Source: Fen-1258 sp964441505 (GTDB taxonomy: Bacteria > Bacteroidota > Ignavibacteria > Ignavibacteriales > Melioribacteraceae). From it: a stretch of DNA of 64,000 nucleotides. The notes beneath the pieces are model-generated. The model was not told where the DNA came from. It worked only from the letters and a program-made list of their open reading frames with translations, and searched no databases. Where the stretch lies: contig CAYTUV010000006.1 of the NCBI GenBank assembly GCA_964441505.1, forward strand, positions 71,589 to 135,588, given 5' to 3'. Shown here piece after piece: positions 44,849 to 53,533 of the stretch (its first letter is position 1; each line of letters starts with the position of its first letter). The translations under genes were made by a program, and so were the position numbers.

Positions 44849-46439
44849 GCATCCATGCGTTAATTAGTTTAGCTGCATCCATTGGATTTTTTGAAACATA
44901 GTTTACAATTCTTTCCTGTTGATTCTTTTTCATCATTGCTTCGTCAGAGATGTCATCTTCTATATCTCCCATTGGCAATAATCCCCGTTTCTTTTTTGGC
45001 ATTATCTGATTCACCTGCGTTTGCTGCTGGGGAATTGAAGGTGCCGAAATAGCGGCTCCGCCCATAGCAAATTGGCCGGGATTGATTGTGCCGATTACAA
45101 TTCTTTCGTTCTTCAAACGCTTCATCAGATTTTTAAGCACAAATATTGAAGAGACAATTGCAACAACTATAAATGTCAGGTTTATCCATTGATTCGCGTC
45201 CGGTAAGGTAGTTGAGCCGGTTTCTTCTGAAATATTCTCAACTAGTTTTGTCTCAAAGGGTATGTTTGTAATTGAGAACTGATCGTTCCGAAGAACATCA
45301 AGACCAACAGCATTTTTGACTATCTCTTCCAACTTCTTAATCTGTTCCTGCGAACGGGGTTCAAAGACTATGTCTGTTTTGTTTCCGGTCTTAACTTCTT
45401 TTGGAATATCATTGATGACAGTAGCAACACTTAAACGTTTTATATTCCCACTGCCAAGAACAACTTTCTCAATTGTACTGCTGTTTTCATAATTGGTTAG
45501 TGTCTGGTCATTTGACTGTGCTGTTGTGTCGTTTTGAACTTTACCCTGATTGTTTGTCTTAGTAGCTGTTTCGCTAACAACAACTTGAGCTTCCGGGTCA
45601 TAATTTTGAATCGTCTTTTCAACCTGATCAAAATTCAAATCTGCATTTACCTGCACCATTGAGTTGCCGTAGCCAAGCACATTATCCAGCATCGATTGAG
45701 CTTTCTGCATCAAATAGTTTTCAACCGATTTTTTTATTTCATATTGTTTGGATGAGGCAAAGGCAAGCGGACCTTCTTCGCTGTCGCTGTTGAGTATTCT
45801 TCCCTTGGTGTCAATAATTGAAACTTTTGCCTGCGGTAATCCTTCCACACTGCCGACCAGCAGATTTACTATTGACTGAATATTTTCTTTAGAAGGTGCT
45901 AAATTGCTTTTGAGTTTAAGAACAACAGAGGCGGATGGAAATTTCTCCTCTTCTTTGAAAATTGTTTTTTGTGGAATAACAATATGAACCCTCGCGCCAA
46001 CAACTCCTTCCTGTTCCTGAATTGTTCTTGCAAGTTCACCTTCGAGAGCGCGTTTGTAGTTCAGTTTCTGCATGAACTCGCTCATTCCCATCGTTGTTTT
46101 ATCAAATATTTCGTAACCTATTACACCGGAGCTCGGAATTCCTTTCCCGGCTAGAGCCAGACGTAATTCGTAAACTTTTTCGTGAGGCACCTTAATAGTC
46201 TGGCCATTGTCGTCTATTTTATAAAGCACCTTCTGATTAGCCAGGTACTCAACAACTTTTGAAGCATCTTCCTGTGACAAACCTGAATACAGTGAAGTAT
46301 AATTCGGTTCATTCAAAAAGAAAAGCAGAACGGAGAGAATGGCTAAAGTTGCAATTACTCCGCCACCAAGCATAAATTTTTGCTTCGGGTTCAGTTTGTT
46401 GAGAATACCGAGAAGAGATTGTAGTGGATTTGCATTCAT
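44832..46439 (-). CDS. fliF: MS-ring protein FliF
   Basis: FliF forms the membrane-supramembrane ring. The 535-residue protein has an N-terminal membrane helix (FMLGGGVIATLAILSVLLFF), YIPHEK-type linker region (here IKVPHEKVYELRLALAGKGI), a periplasmic part with ARVHIVIPQKTIFKEEEKFP, and a C-terminal membrane helix (WINLTFIVVAIVSSIFVL) followed by a FliG-binding tail. Confidence 0.95.
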   Translation of the reverse strand: MNANPLQSLLGILNKLNPKQKFMLGGGVIATLAILSVLLFFLNEPNYTSLYSGLSQEDASKVVEYLANQKVLYKIDDNGQTIKVPHEKVYELRLALAGKGIPSSGVIGYEIFDKTTMGMSEFMQKLNYKRALEGELARTIQEQEGVVGARVHIVIPQKTIFKEEEKFPSASVVLKLKSNLAPSKENIQSIVNLLVGSVEGLPQAKVSIIDTKGRILNSDSEEGPLAFASSKQYEIKKSVENYLMQKAQSMLDNVLGYGNSMVQVNADLNFDQVEKTIQNYDPEAQVVVSETATKTNNQGKVQNDTTAQSNDQTLTNYENSSTIEKVVLGSGNIKRLSVATVINDIPKEVKTGNKTDIVFEPRSQEQIKKLEEIVKNAVGLDVLRNDQFSITNIPFETKLVENISEETGSTTLPDANQWINLTFIVVAIVSSIFVLKNLMKRLKNERIVIGTINPGQFAMGGAAISAPSIPQQQTQVNQIMPKKKRGLLPMGDIEDDISDEAMMKKNQQERIVNYVSKNPMDAAKLINAWMHEDEI

Positions 46440-46441
46440 AA

Positions 46442-46732
46442 TTAAACGGGCATCCTAGTTAATTCTTTAAACATGTCAACTGTTTTGTTTCTGATTTCCA
46501 TTAAAAGTTGGAGACTTGTTTTAGCTTTTTCACCGGCTATCATTACTTCGTGCAGTTGAACACCTTCACCGGAGACAAACTTCTCTACCATATCATGTGA
46601 TTCTTTCTGATTTTGATTTACATCCTTGATGAGATCGGTAAAAGTACTACCGAAATTTTCACCGTCTATAGGTTTTGCTTTCTGCGGTTGGATACTGCTT
46701 GGTAGTAAATTTCCTAATCCTTCGATTTTCAT
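46442..46732 (-). CDS. fliE: Hook-basal body protein FliE
   Basis: FliE links the MS-ring and rod. The 96-residue protein has FGSTFTDLIKDVNQNQKESH and the C-terminal EKAKTSLQLLMEIRNKTVDM and FKELTRMPV, the family signature and end. It is 1 nt past the small gene between flgC and fliE. Confidence 0.94.
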   Translation of the reverse strand: MKIEGLGNLLPSSIQPQKAKPIDGENFGSTFTDLIKDVNQNQKESHDMVEKFVSGEGVQLHEVMIAGEKAKTSLQLLMEIRNKTVDMFKELTRMPV

Positions 46733-46733
46733 T

Positions 46734-46973
46734 TTACCCTCTCCTGTCGAAAAGTGAACCTACATGCACACCCGAGACTTTTCCTTTTGAGTCATACAAT
46801 TGATAGCCCATAATCTCTTCCTGCCTCCCGGGATAGAGTGCAGAAAAAAATTTCTTTTCTGCCGTAGAAATATTTTCTTTGTTAACTATTTGGGCTGCCT
46901 CATTTCTGTTTGCTGCAGCAGCTTTTATATATGTTGGTTGATAATTACCGATAGTGTTAGTTGTAACTCTCAT
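46734..46973 (-). CDS. Unknown 79-aa protein between flgC and fliE
   Basis: No family recognised. The protein is soluble, with TAEKKFFSALYPGRQEEIMG in the middle and a C-terminal VSGVHVGSLFDRRG. It sits with no spacing after flgC and 1 nt before fliE, so it is within the rod operon and surely expressed with it. The tight insertion in an otherwise conserved gene row suggests a function in rod or export assembly, but that is a guess. Confidence 0.6.
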   Translation of the reverse strand: MRVTTNTIGNYQPTYIKAAAANRNEAAQIVNKENISTAEKKFFSALYPGRQEEIMGYQLYDSKGKVSGVHVGSLFDRRG

Positions 46974-47477
46974 TTATATCTCCAAAGAATCTTTAGCCAT
47001 TTGTTTAGCAGAGTTGAGCGCCTGAAGATTTGCCTCGTAACTCCGTGATGCAGCAATCATGTCAACCATTTCGTTAATCACATTAACGTTCGACATTTCA
47101 ACGTATCCCTTTTCATTAGCGTCCGGATTATCAGGCATATAGACAAGATCACCCTGTTTCTGATCTGTTAATTCATTCAATTTTGCTTTTCCCATATCCG
47201 AAGAGATCGATAATCCTTGCGGGTTGTTCGGAATTGCAAAATGATTTTCGTTTGTTGTATTTAGTTTAAGATGTTGTCCTTCGCTTGATAAATTTTTGGC
47301 AAACTCATTTTGATCGGCTTGAACTTTTAGAAATTTCCGTTTGTATGGTTCACCGGTCTCTGTTCTTACAGTATCCGCATTCGCAATATTCTGAGAAATC
47401 AGATCCATTTTTTTCCTTTGTATGCTCATACCGCGGGAGCTAAAATTTAAACCAAACATGCTTCCCAGGATTTTCAT
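46974..47477 (-). CDS. flgC: Proximal rod protein FlgC
   Basis: The 167-residue protein has the axial N-terminus FSSRGMSIQRKKMDLISQNI and ANADTVRTETGEPYKRKFLK, and the C-terminal GYVEMSNVNVINEMVDMIAA followed by SRSYEANLQALNSAKQMAK. This is the FlgC pattern. It is ATGA-coupled to flgB. Confidence 0.95.
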   Translation of the reverse strand: MKILGSMFGLNFSSRGMSIQRKKMDLISQNIANADTVRTETGEPYKRKFLKVQADQNEFAKNLSSEGQHLKLNTTNENHFAIPNNPQGLSISSDMGKAKLNELTDQKQGDLVYMPDNPDANEKGYVEMSNVNVINEMVDMIAASRSYEANLQALNSAKQMAKDSLEI

Positions 47478-47869
47478 AACTGACCTCCACCTTTAATAAC
47501 ACTTTGAATACTTCTGTAATAATCGCCCACCTTTCTTGATGCAAATTTGTATCGAAGCGTATTCTCCGCCAGTTCGCTCATCTCTTTATCGATATTGACA
47601 TTATTAACGCCCGATTCCATATTGTCGCTTTCATCGTATACATGATCGAATTTTGGATCCTGGTTATTAATTGCCTGCGGATTAGCGATATGCTTTCCTT
47701 CGGTTGTTTTGAGAAATGAGTTAACGTTTTCATCAAGCAGGTTTTTGAACACAACATCTTCTCTTTTATAATTCTCAGTTCCGATGTTGGAAATATTTTT
47801 CGCGATAGTTTTGTTTTTTACCGCGCAATAGTCGAGAAGATTTTGAAGTAGCTTAACTGATGTTGGCAT
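47474..47869 (-). CDS. flgB: Proximal rod protein FlgB
   Basis: The 131-residue protein has KNKTIAKNISNIGTENYKRE at the N-terminal side and NVNIDKEMSELAENTLRYKF near the C-terminus. It is the first gene of the flgB-flgE block; AAAGG lies 5 nt before its ATG. A weak sigma-54-like site lies upstream at 47901-47914. Confidence 0.94.
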   Translation of the reverse strand: MPTSVKLLQNLLDYCAVKNKTIAKNISNIGTENYKREDVVFKNLLDENVNSFLKTTEGKHIANPQAINNQDPKFDHVYDESDNMESGVNNVNIDKEMSELAENTLRYKFASRKVGDYYRSIQSVIKGGGQL

Positions 47870-47898
47870 TGTTGCCTTTGGGTTTTAGTTCTAAATAA

Positions 47899-47914
47899 CC
47901 CAAATAAAATGCCA
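47899..47914 (-). promoter_or_regulatory. Weak sigma-54-like promoter upstream of flgB
   Basis: On the minus strand the site reads TGGCAT-TTTAT-TTGGG against the sigma-54 consensus TGGCAC-N5-TTGCA. The -24 GG and spacing are right, but the -12 GC is TTGG, so this is weak. A start about 20 nt before the flgB ATG would result, leaving room for its ribosome site. The NtrC-type activator at 55276-56667 makes a sigma-54 system likely. Confidence 0.3.
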
Positions 47915-47991
47915 GTTAAAATGTGCTCAAATTAAAGAAATGCTTTCAAGAAGTGATTCAAGTGTGGCTAATATTCTACTAATGCGATTTA

Positions 47992-48237
47992 TTACTCAGA
48001 ATAGTCGAGAATAATTGATTTGGTTTGACCGCATGAGCATACAAATTTGATCTCTTTGATTGAATCGTTTGCATCTTTTTTAAGAATAACACGTATTCCG
48101 TCAATATCATCATCTTCAACGGAAATCTTGGCTGTGCCTTTTATTTCAACATCTTCCGGCTTTAATAGATTACCGGTTATAAGTTTATTTTTTGCATAAA
48201 TGTCTTTGAATAGAGCGTCTTCAAAATGATTGCCCAT
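47992..48237 (-). CDS. Unknown 81-aa protein with CSCG motif
   Basis: No family recognised. The protein is acidic, with the pattern IKGTAKISVEDDDIDGIRVI in the middle and a C-terminal IKFVCSCGQTKSIILDYSE. The paired Cys could bind zinc if the protein dimerises. A GAGG ribosome site precedes the ATG. It lies 47 nt after cheB and ends 122 nt before flgB, so it closes the chemotaxis block. Confidence 0.6.
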   Translation of the reverse strand: MGNHFEDALFKDIYAKNKLITGNLLKPEDVEIKGTAKISVEDDDIDGIRVILKKDANDSIKEIKFVCSCGQTKSIILDYSE

Positions 48238-48284
48238 TTTATTTTCCTCATTTCACATTGTTAAGTAAATTTTCTTCCGCACAT

Positions 48285-49364
48285 TTAAGCGGATTGTAAT
48301 ATTTTATTAATCAGATCGGGAATTTTTTCTGCAGGCAGCACTAAATCTGCAAGACCGGCATCAACAATTGCCTTGGGCATTCCATATACAACACAACTTT
48401 CTTCATCCTGTGCGATCGAGTAACCGCCGAGAGCTTTTAAATTTTTAATTGCTTCAAATCCGTCTTTGCCCATTCCCGTCATAATCACACCAAGAGTGCT
48501 CTTGCCGTAAACATCTATAACTGAATTCATCATCACATCAACTGACGGGCGATGAAGTGTTGTATTTGGTTCCAGAGAAATATTTATTTCAATTCCTTTC
48601 ATTCCAATGCTTTTTACTTTCATATGAAATCCGCCCGGTGCTATATAAATTACATTTGGTTTTACCTGTTCGGAGTCTTCCGCCTCTTTTACTTCCAAAG
48701 AACACATTCCATTCAACCTCTCAGCTAACGACTTGGTGAACTTCGGAGGCATGTGTTGAACAATAAAGACGGGGACATTAATTTTATCCGAAATCAGCGG
48801 TAGAATTTTCTGAAGCGTAAAAGGACCCCCTGTTGAAATTCCTATTGCCACCACCTTATGACCAAACCGCGGTATGTCCTTTATAACACCTGTAAATCTT
48901 TTAGCAGGAGTAGCGGATGGCAACGAACTTCTGATTCTTCTCAACCTATCTTTTAAAGATCTTTGCCGCGCTATCTCTTTTACTTTTGTAATCAGATCTT
49001 CTTTAATATTCGATATACTTACACTTACATACGAAAGTTCTTTCGGAACAAAATCAACAGCGCCAAGCTCCAACGCTTTGAGTGTTGCTTGTGCACCTTC
49101 TGTTGTAATCGAACTGATCATAATCACAGATGTCGGGCATTCAGTCATTATTTTTTTGAGTGCTGTAAGCCCGTCCATCACCGGCATTTCAACATCAAGC
49201 GTAATTATATCCGGTCTGAGACTTTTTGCAAGATCAAATCCTTCCTGTCCGTTGCGTGCAGTTGCAACTACAGAAATTCCAGGATCACTCTGAAGCATTA
49301 TGGACAAGGATTTCCGCATGAATGCGGAATCATCGACAATTAATACAGTAATGTTTTCTTTCAA
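48285..49364 (-). CDS. cheB: Chemotaxis methylesterase CheB
   Basis: CheB removes methyl groups from receptors. The 359-residue protein has a receiver with Asp57 (IITLDVEMP) and a C-terminal esterase with the triad Ser177 (IGISTGGP), His204 (VQHMPP) and Asp300 (MTGMGKDG). All needed residues are present. It is ATGA-coupled to cheA. Confidence 0.96.
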   Translation of the reverse strand: MKENITVLIVDDSAFMRKSLSIMLQSDPGISVVATARNGQEGFDLAKSLRPDIITLDVEMPVMDGLTALKKIMTECPTSVIMISSITTEGAQATLKALELGAVDFVPKELSYVSVSISNIKEDLITKVKEIARQRSLKDRLRRIRSSLPSATPAKRFTGVIKDIPRFGHKVVAIGISTGGPFTLQKILPLISDKINVPVFIVQHMPPKFTKSLAERLNGMCSLEVKEAEDSEQVKPNVIYIAPGGFHMKVKSIGMKGIEINISLEPNTTLHRPSVDVMMNSVIDVYGKSTLGVIMTGMGKDGFEAIKNLKALGGYSIAQDEESCVVYGMPKAIVDAGLADLVLPAEKIPDLINKILQSA

Positions 49365-51184
49365 GAATTTCTTTCCAGTCTACTGAACAATTCGCTTACA
49401 TCGAGGATCATCACAACTGTTCCATCTCCCATAATTGTAGAACCGGCTACGCCATCAACTTTCCCTAAGTAGGAACCAAGCGACTTGATTACAACCTCCT
49501 GCTGACCGATCAATTCGTCAACTTTTATTCCATACCTTTTTTCAGCAACACCAATTTCCACAACATATTGCCACTCATGCTCATCCCGTTTTCTTCCGTT
49601 TATTCTGCCGGAAAGAAGATGATCCAGTTCCACAAGCGGAAGTACTGAATCCCTGAGTTTGATAACCTGCTTACCCTGCACAGAGAATATCTGTTCTTTG
49701 CTGAGACGAATAACTTCAATTACAGAACCAAGTGGAATGACTAAAAATTCTCCGTCAACTTTAACTATCATCCCAGAGATAATTGCAAGTGTAAGAGGAA
49801 GCTTGAGAATAATCTTTGTTCCTTTCCCCGGTTCAGATTCAATAATGATTATTCCACGCAGTTTTGCAACGTTCGTCTTTACAACATCCATCCCGACACC
49901 ACGACCGGAAACATTTGACACATTTGTTGCAGTAGAAAATCCTGGAAGGAAAATTAATTGCATGGTTTCCTGCTTAGATAATTCTTTAGCGCGTTCGCGT
50001 GTCAATAATCCTTTCTCGACCGCTTTTTCGCGAATAACATTCGGATCAATTCCTTTTCCGTCATCCTCTATTGTAATGATAATATTATTACCTAAGTGCT
50101 CTGCGGAAAGTGTAACCGTTCCTTTAGCTGTTTTACCAGCTTTAATTCGAGTCTCCGGTTTTTCAACACCATGATCAACAGAATTTCGAATAAGGTGAAC
50201 GAGCGGATCGTTGATCTCTTCAATAAGGTTTTTATCGACTTCGGTATCTTCCCCTTTTATAACAAGCTCAACTTCTTTTCCAAGATCTTTACAAAGATCT
50301 CTTACAACGCGCGGATAGCGATTGAATATTTTACCTATTTTAATCATTCTCAACTTCATAACTACAAGCTGAAGTTCAGAAGTCATCAGGTCAATTTGTT
50401 TTGTTACTTCGCTGAAGTCTTTATTAAATCTCGATCCTTCGTTTTCGATTCCGAATTTTGTATTAACCTGCGACAGGCGGTTTCTGCCAAGAACAAGTTC
50501 GGAAACAATATCGAGCAGGGCATCAAGCCGGTCTACATCTACACGAATTGAATTTTCTTTAGCTGCCGGAGCGGCAGCAGCTTTTTTAACGATCTTATCT
50601 TTTGCTTCTTCGTTATGCTCTGGTTCTTCCGCTTTACCAGATCCTTCTTTTTTCTTCGGCTCTTCTTTTTTATCTGGTGCTTCGTTCGGTTTGTTATCTA
50701 CGGTAGATTTTGGTTCGACGTCCAAAATTTCCGATTCTTTTATTTCAGGAATTTCATTTCCATTCTCTATATTCTGGATCAACTGCTCAAGCACAGAATT
50801 TGTGCTATCCGTATTTACATCCTCGTTTTGTACGGATTCAATTTTTTCGAGCAACTCCTTGATGGTATCGTAACCAAGAATAATTCCATCCATCAGGCTC
50901 AAATTCAGTTTTACTTCTCCCTTTCTCAGTTTGTTCAGAATATCTTCGCACTTGTGTGTAACATGCGGAAGTTTTTCTAATCCAAGAAATCCTGAAGTTC
51001 CTTTGATTGTGTGGAAGGATCGGAAAATTTGATTGAGGAGATCGGTATCTTCGGGCCGTTTTTCCAACTCCAGAAGATCGAAATCTAATTTCTCTAATAT
51101 TTCCTTTGTCTCAATTAGAAAGCTCTCAACAATCTCTTTCATATCCGGGTCGATGAGAGTCGGATTTGGAGTTAGTTCAGTCAT
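49361..51184 (-). CDS. cheA: Chemotaxis histidine kinase CheA
   Basis: The 607-residue protein has the P1 HPt domain with His58 (FRSFHTIKGTSGFLG), an acidic Lys/Glu/Pro-rich linker near 150-205 in place of a clear P2 domain, the P3 dimerisation region (ENSIRVDVDRLDALLDIVSE), P4 ATPase with NSVDHGVE and DDGKGID, and a P5 CheW-like C-terminus. It overlaps the cheZ-like gene by 4 nt. As no separate cheW is seen here, coupling protein must come from elsewhere. Confidence 0.95.
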   Translation of the reverse strand: MTELTPNPTLIDPDMKEIVESFLIETKEILEKLDFDLLELEKRPEDTDLLNQIFRSFHTIKGTSGFLGLEKLPHVTHKCEDILNKLRKGEVKLNLSLMDGIILGYDTIKELLEKIESVQNEDVNTDSTNSVLEQLIQNIENGNEIPEIKESEILDVEPKSTVDNKPNEAPDKKEEPKKKEGSGKAEEPEHNEEAKDKIVKKAAAAPAAKENSIRVDVDRLDALLDIVSELVLGRNRLSQVNTKFGIENEGSRFNKDFSEVTKQIDLMTSELQLVVMKLRMIKIGKIFNRYPRVVRDLCKDLGKEVELVIKGEDTEVDKNLIEEINDPLVHLIRNSVDHGVEKPETRIKAGKTAKGTVTLSAEHLGNNIIITIEDDGKGIDPNVIREKAVEKGLLTRERAKELSKQETMQLIFLPGFSTATNVSNVSGRGVGMDVVKTNVAKLRGIIIIESEPGKGTKIILKLPLTLAIISGMIVKVDGEFLVIPLGSVIEVIRLSKEQIFSVQGKQVIKLRDSVLPLVELDHLLSGRINGRKRDEHEWQYVVEIGVAEKRYGIKVDELIGQQEVVIKSLGSYLGKVDGVAGSTIMGDGTVVMILDVSELFSRLERNS

Positions 51185-51852
51185 TTTTTTGCAAATAGTT
51201 TATCAATTTCTGATTGTGATGCTTTAATTAAATTTTCTCCCACCAATGAGTCGGCAAGTTTCTGCGAATCGCCTGTTTTTTCATAACGTGCATCGGCGTT
51301 AAATGTACTGTCTTTAGGGAATTGGTAATCAGCATTCCCATCTACGCTTAAGTCTTTATCCTTTACTTCAAATATCAGCCCGGATAGTTTTCCCTGAATT
51401 GATCCGATCAAATGATTTACAGATGACAACTGCTGCGCAGTTATGTCCTGGACCTGAAGAGAGATCGTAATATTCATCATGCCTGCGCTAATGCTTTCCA
51501 CAATTTTCTGAAGTGACTTAATGTCTTCATCTTCACCGATTCTCTCCTTGAGCGATTCCAATTTCGATTGCATGTTCTGAATCTCAAGACTCATTCCGTC
51601 AACTATATCAAGAATTTCGGTTGTTGCGATCTCTGTTGCATTAGTAATACTGTTAATCTGATTTGTAGCCTTCGGCATTTTACTCGTGCTTTCATGCAGA
51701 GATTGGTTAACCTTCTCCAAAAGGGGAACTGTATCCTCCATAAAGGCCATAATCTTTTGAAGGATTGGTATTAGCTTCTGTCCGTAAATGAAGAAGGATT
51801 TTAAGTCACCAAGCTTCTGAAAAATATTTTCCATATTTGTAATTTGCTCCAT
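51181..51852 (-). CDS. cheZ: Divergent CheZ-type CheY phosphatase
   Basis: CheZ dephosphorylates CheY. The 223-residue protein is mostly long helices (four-helix-bundle like). The motif LQVQDITAQQLSSV has Asp136 and Gln140 in the places of the catalytic pair of CheZ (FQDLTGQ in enteric forms). The C-terminal peptide SQSEIDKLFAKK resembles the CheY-binding tail of CheZ and the FliM N-terminus. The position next to cheA and cheY supports the call. Overall similarity is low. Confidence 0.78.
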   Translation of the reverse strand: MEQITNMENIFQKLGDLKSFFIYGQKLIPILQKIMAFMEDTVPLLEKVNQSLHESTSKMPKATNQINSITNATEIATTEILDIVDGMSLEIQNMQSKLESLKERIGEDEDIKSLQKIVESISAGMMNITISLQVQDITAQQLSSVNHLIGSIQGKLSGLIFEVKDKDLSVDGNADYQFPKDSTFNADARYEKTGDSQKLADSLVGENLIKASQSEIDKLFAKK

Positions 51853-51863
51853 AACAACTCTCC

Positions 51864-52244
51864 CTAAACCGCTGCACTAATTATCTGTTCAATTTTTTCT
51901 TTTAGTATTTGCGGAGTGAATGGTTTAACAACATAATTATTTACTTTTGCTTCAAGAGCTTCGATTATATCTTCTTTCAAACCGCGGGTTGTTACCATCA
52001 GTATTGGAATTTTTCCGTACTTGTCACTTGAGCGGATTGCTTTAACGAGCTCCAGGCCGGAAACCTCCGGCATATTCCAATCTGTAATAACAAAATTGAT
52101 TGCCCCGTCGGCTTCCAGTTTAGTTAACGCTTCTCTTCCGTCCCCTGCTTCAACGTAAAGATCATGCCCAATAGTCTTTAATGAATTGGCAACAATTCTG
52201 CGCATTGTTACCGAATCATCAACTACTAAAAATTTGAGTGCCAT
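51864..52244 (-). CDS. cheY: Chemotaxis response regulator CheY
   Basis: The 126-residue receiver has the acidic pair Asp9/10, phospho-acceptor Asp55 (VITDWNMPEVSGLELVK), Thr85 and Lys107 (VVKPFTP). The pattern after Asp55 (WNMP) and the neighbourhood of the CheZ-like gene make this the main motor-binding CheY candidate. Confidence 0.93.
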   Translation of the reverse strand: MALKFLVVDDSVTMRRIVANSLKTIGHDLYVEAGDGREALTKLEADGAINFVITDWNMPEVSGLELVKAIRSSDKYGKIPILMVTTRGLKEDIIEALEAKVNNYVVKPFTPQILKEKIEQIISAAV

Positions 52245-52254
52245 AGTATTCCCT

Positions 52255-52620
52255 TTAGTTTAGATATTTTGATACTTCGTATACAACACGTTTTGGATCA
52301 AAAGGTTTTACAAGATATGAATTAGCCCCACATTCCAATCCCCGCTGAATATCCTCTGTGTTTCCGAGAGACGAAAGGACAATGATAGGAAGTTCATGGT
52401 ACTCGCTATTACTCCGTATGGAGGTGATAAGTTCGTATCCATCCACATTTGGCATATTGAGATCGGTAATTACCAGATCTATTTTCTGCTGTGGAAGAAT
52501 TTCTATCGCTTCCATCCCGTCTGCACAGCTTATGATCTCAAATCCTTTTAAGGATAAGGCAACAGAGACAAATTTTCTAATCGTTGGAGAATCATCCGCA
52601 ACGAGTATCACTTTTTTCAT
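52255..52620 (-). CDS. CheY-like single-domain receiver
   Basis: The 121-residue receiver has Asp9/10, Asp53 (VITDLNMPNVDGYEL), Ser83/84 and Lys105 (LVKPFDP). It is 10 nt from cheY and similar to it, but lacks the WNMP motif. It might be a phosphate sink, or a regulator of CheR, as these are neighbours. Which of the two CheY proteins reaches the motor cannot be decided from sequence alone. Confidence 0.9.
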   Translation of the reverse strand: MKKVILVADDSPTIRKFVSVALSLKGFEIISCADGMEAIEILPQQKIDLVITDLNMPNVDGYELITSIRSNSEYHELPIIVLSSLGNTEDIQRGLECGANSYLVKPFDPKRVVYEVSKYLN

Positions 52621-52626
52621 AAATAC

Positions 52627-53529
52627 TTACTCCTTTTTGTATCCAACGGTGTTTGGATAGCTGAGTAGTTTGAATGCTTTTGATATTCCGTGTAGCGTTT
52701 CCGAATATCCTATAAACAGATATCCGCCTTTATTCAATGAGTTGTATAAATTTGAAATTACTTTTGTTTTGGAAGCCTGATCGAAATAGATAAGAACGTT
52801 GGCGCAGAAAATCACATCGAAATTAAACATCGATTTCATCAACACATCATCATATAGGTTCATCAATTTGAAACTTGCCATTTTTTTTATTGCCGGCAGT
52901 ATTTCATATGCACCGTTATTCGGCGCAAAATATTTTTTTAAGTAATAAGGGGGAGTATTTCGTATTGCATAATCTCGGTAAATTCCGCTTACGGCCGTTT
53001 CTATAACCGCATTATTAATGTCTGTGCCGACAATTTCCAATTCCATATTAGAATAACGCGGCTTAATGAGATCCTGAAATATCATAGCAATTGAATAGGC
53101 TTCCTCGCCGGAAGAACTTGCCGCGCTCCATATTCTTATTTTATTCCGCCCCGCCGCAGTTTTTGTGGCAATAATTTCAGGTAAGATCGTTGACGCGAGA
53201 ACATCCAGCTGGGGTTGGTTTCTGAAGAAAAACGTCTCGTTAATTGTTATCGCCTCGAAAAAATATTTCCGTTCACTTGGGCCTGCAGTTCCCAGTCTGA
53301 TCATATCGTAATATTCTTCGAATCTCTTTAACCCCAGAAAATTCATTCTTCGCTGCAGCCTGCTTTCAAGAAAATATTTTTTATTATCCTGAAAGTAGAT
53401 GCCGGAATTTTCATAAATATATTTTCTGATGGCTTCAAACAGAGTACCAGACATAAGCGCCTGCTTAGCAGCTAATGGCGTGTATCCTACTGGAACTTCC
53501 GGAGTTTTAAGAATGGGTGTTGGATTCAT
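52627..53529 (-). CDS. cheR: Chemotaxis methyltransferase CheR
   Basis: CheR methylates receptors using SAM. The 300-residue protein has the helical N-domain (FQDNKKYFLESRLQRRMNFL) and the methyltransferase domain with IWSAASSSGEEAYSIAM, VGTDINNAVIETA and FDVIFCANVLIYF. No tail motif for CheR docking is seen on the receptors in this window. Confidence 0.95.
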   Translation of the reverse strand: MNPTPILKTPEVPVGYTPLAAKQALMSGTLFEAIRKYIYENSGIYFQDNKKYFLESRLQRRMNFLGLKRFEEYYDMIRLGTAGPSERKYFFEAITINETFFFRNQPQLDVLASTILPEIIATKTAAGRNKIRIWSAASSSGEEAYSIAMIFQDLIKPRYSNMELEIVGTDINNAVIETAVSGIYRDYAIRNTPPYYLKKYFAPNNGAYEILPAIKKMASFKLMNLYDDVLMKSMFNFDVIFCANVLIYFDQASKTKVISNLYNSLNKGGYLFIGYSETLHGISKAFKLLSYPNTVGYKKE

Positions 53530-53533
53530 AAGT

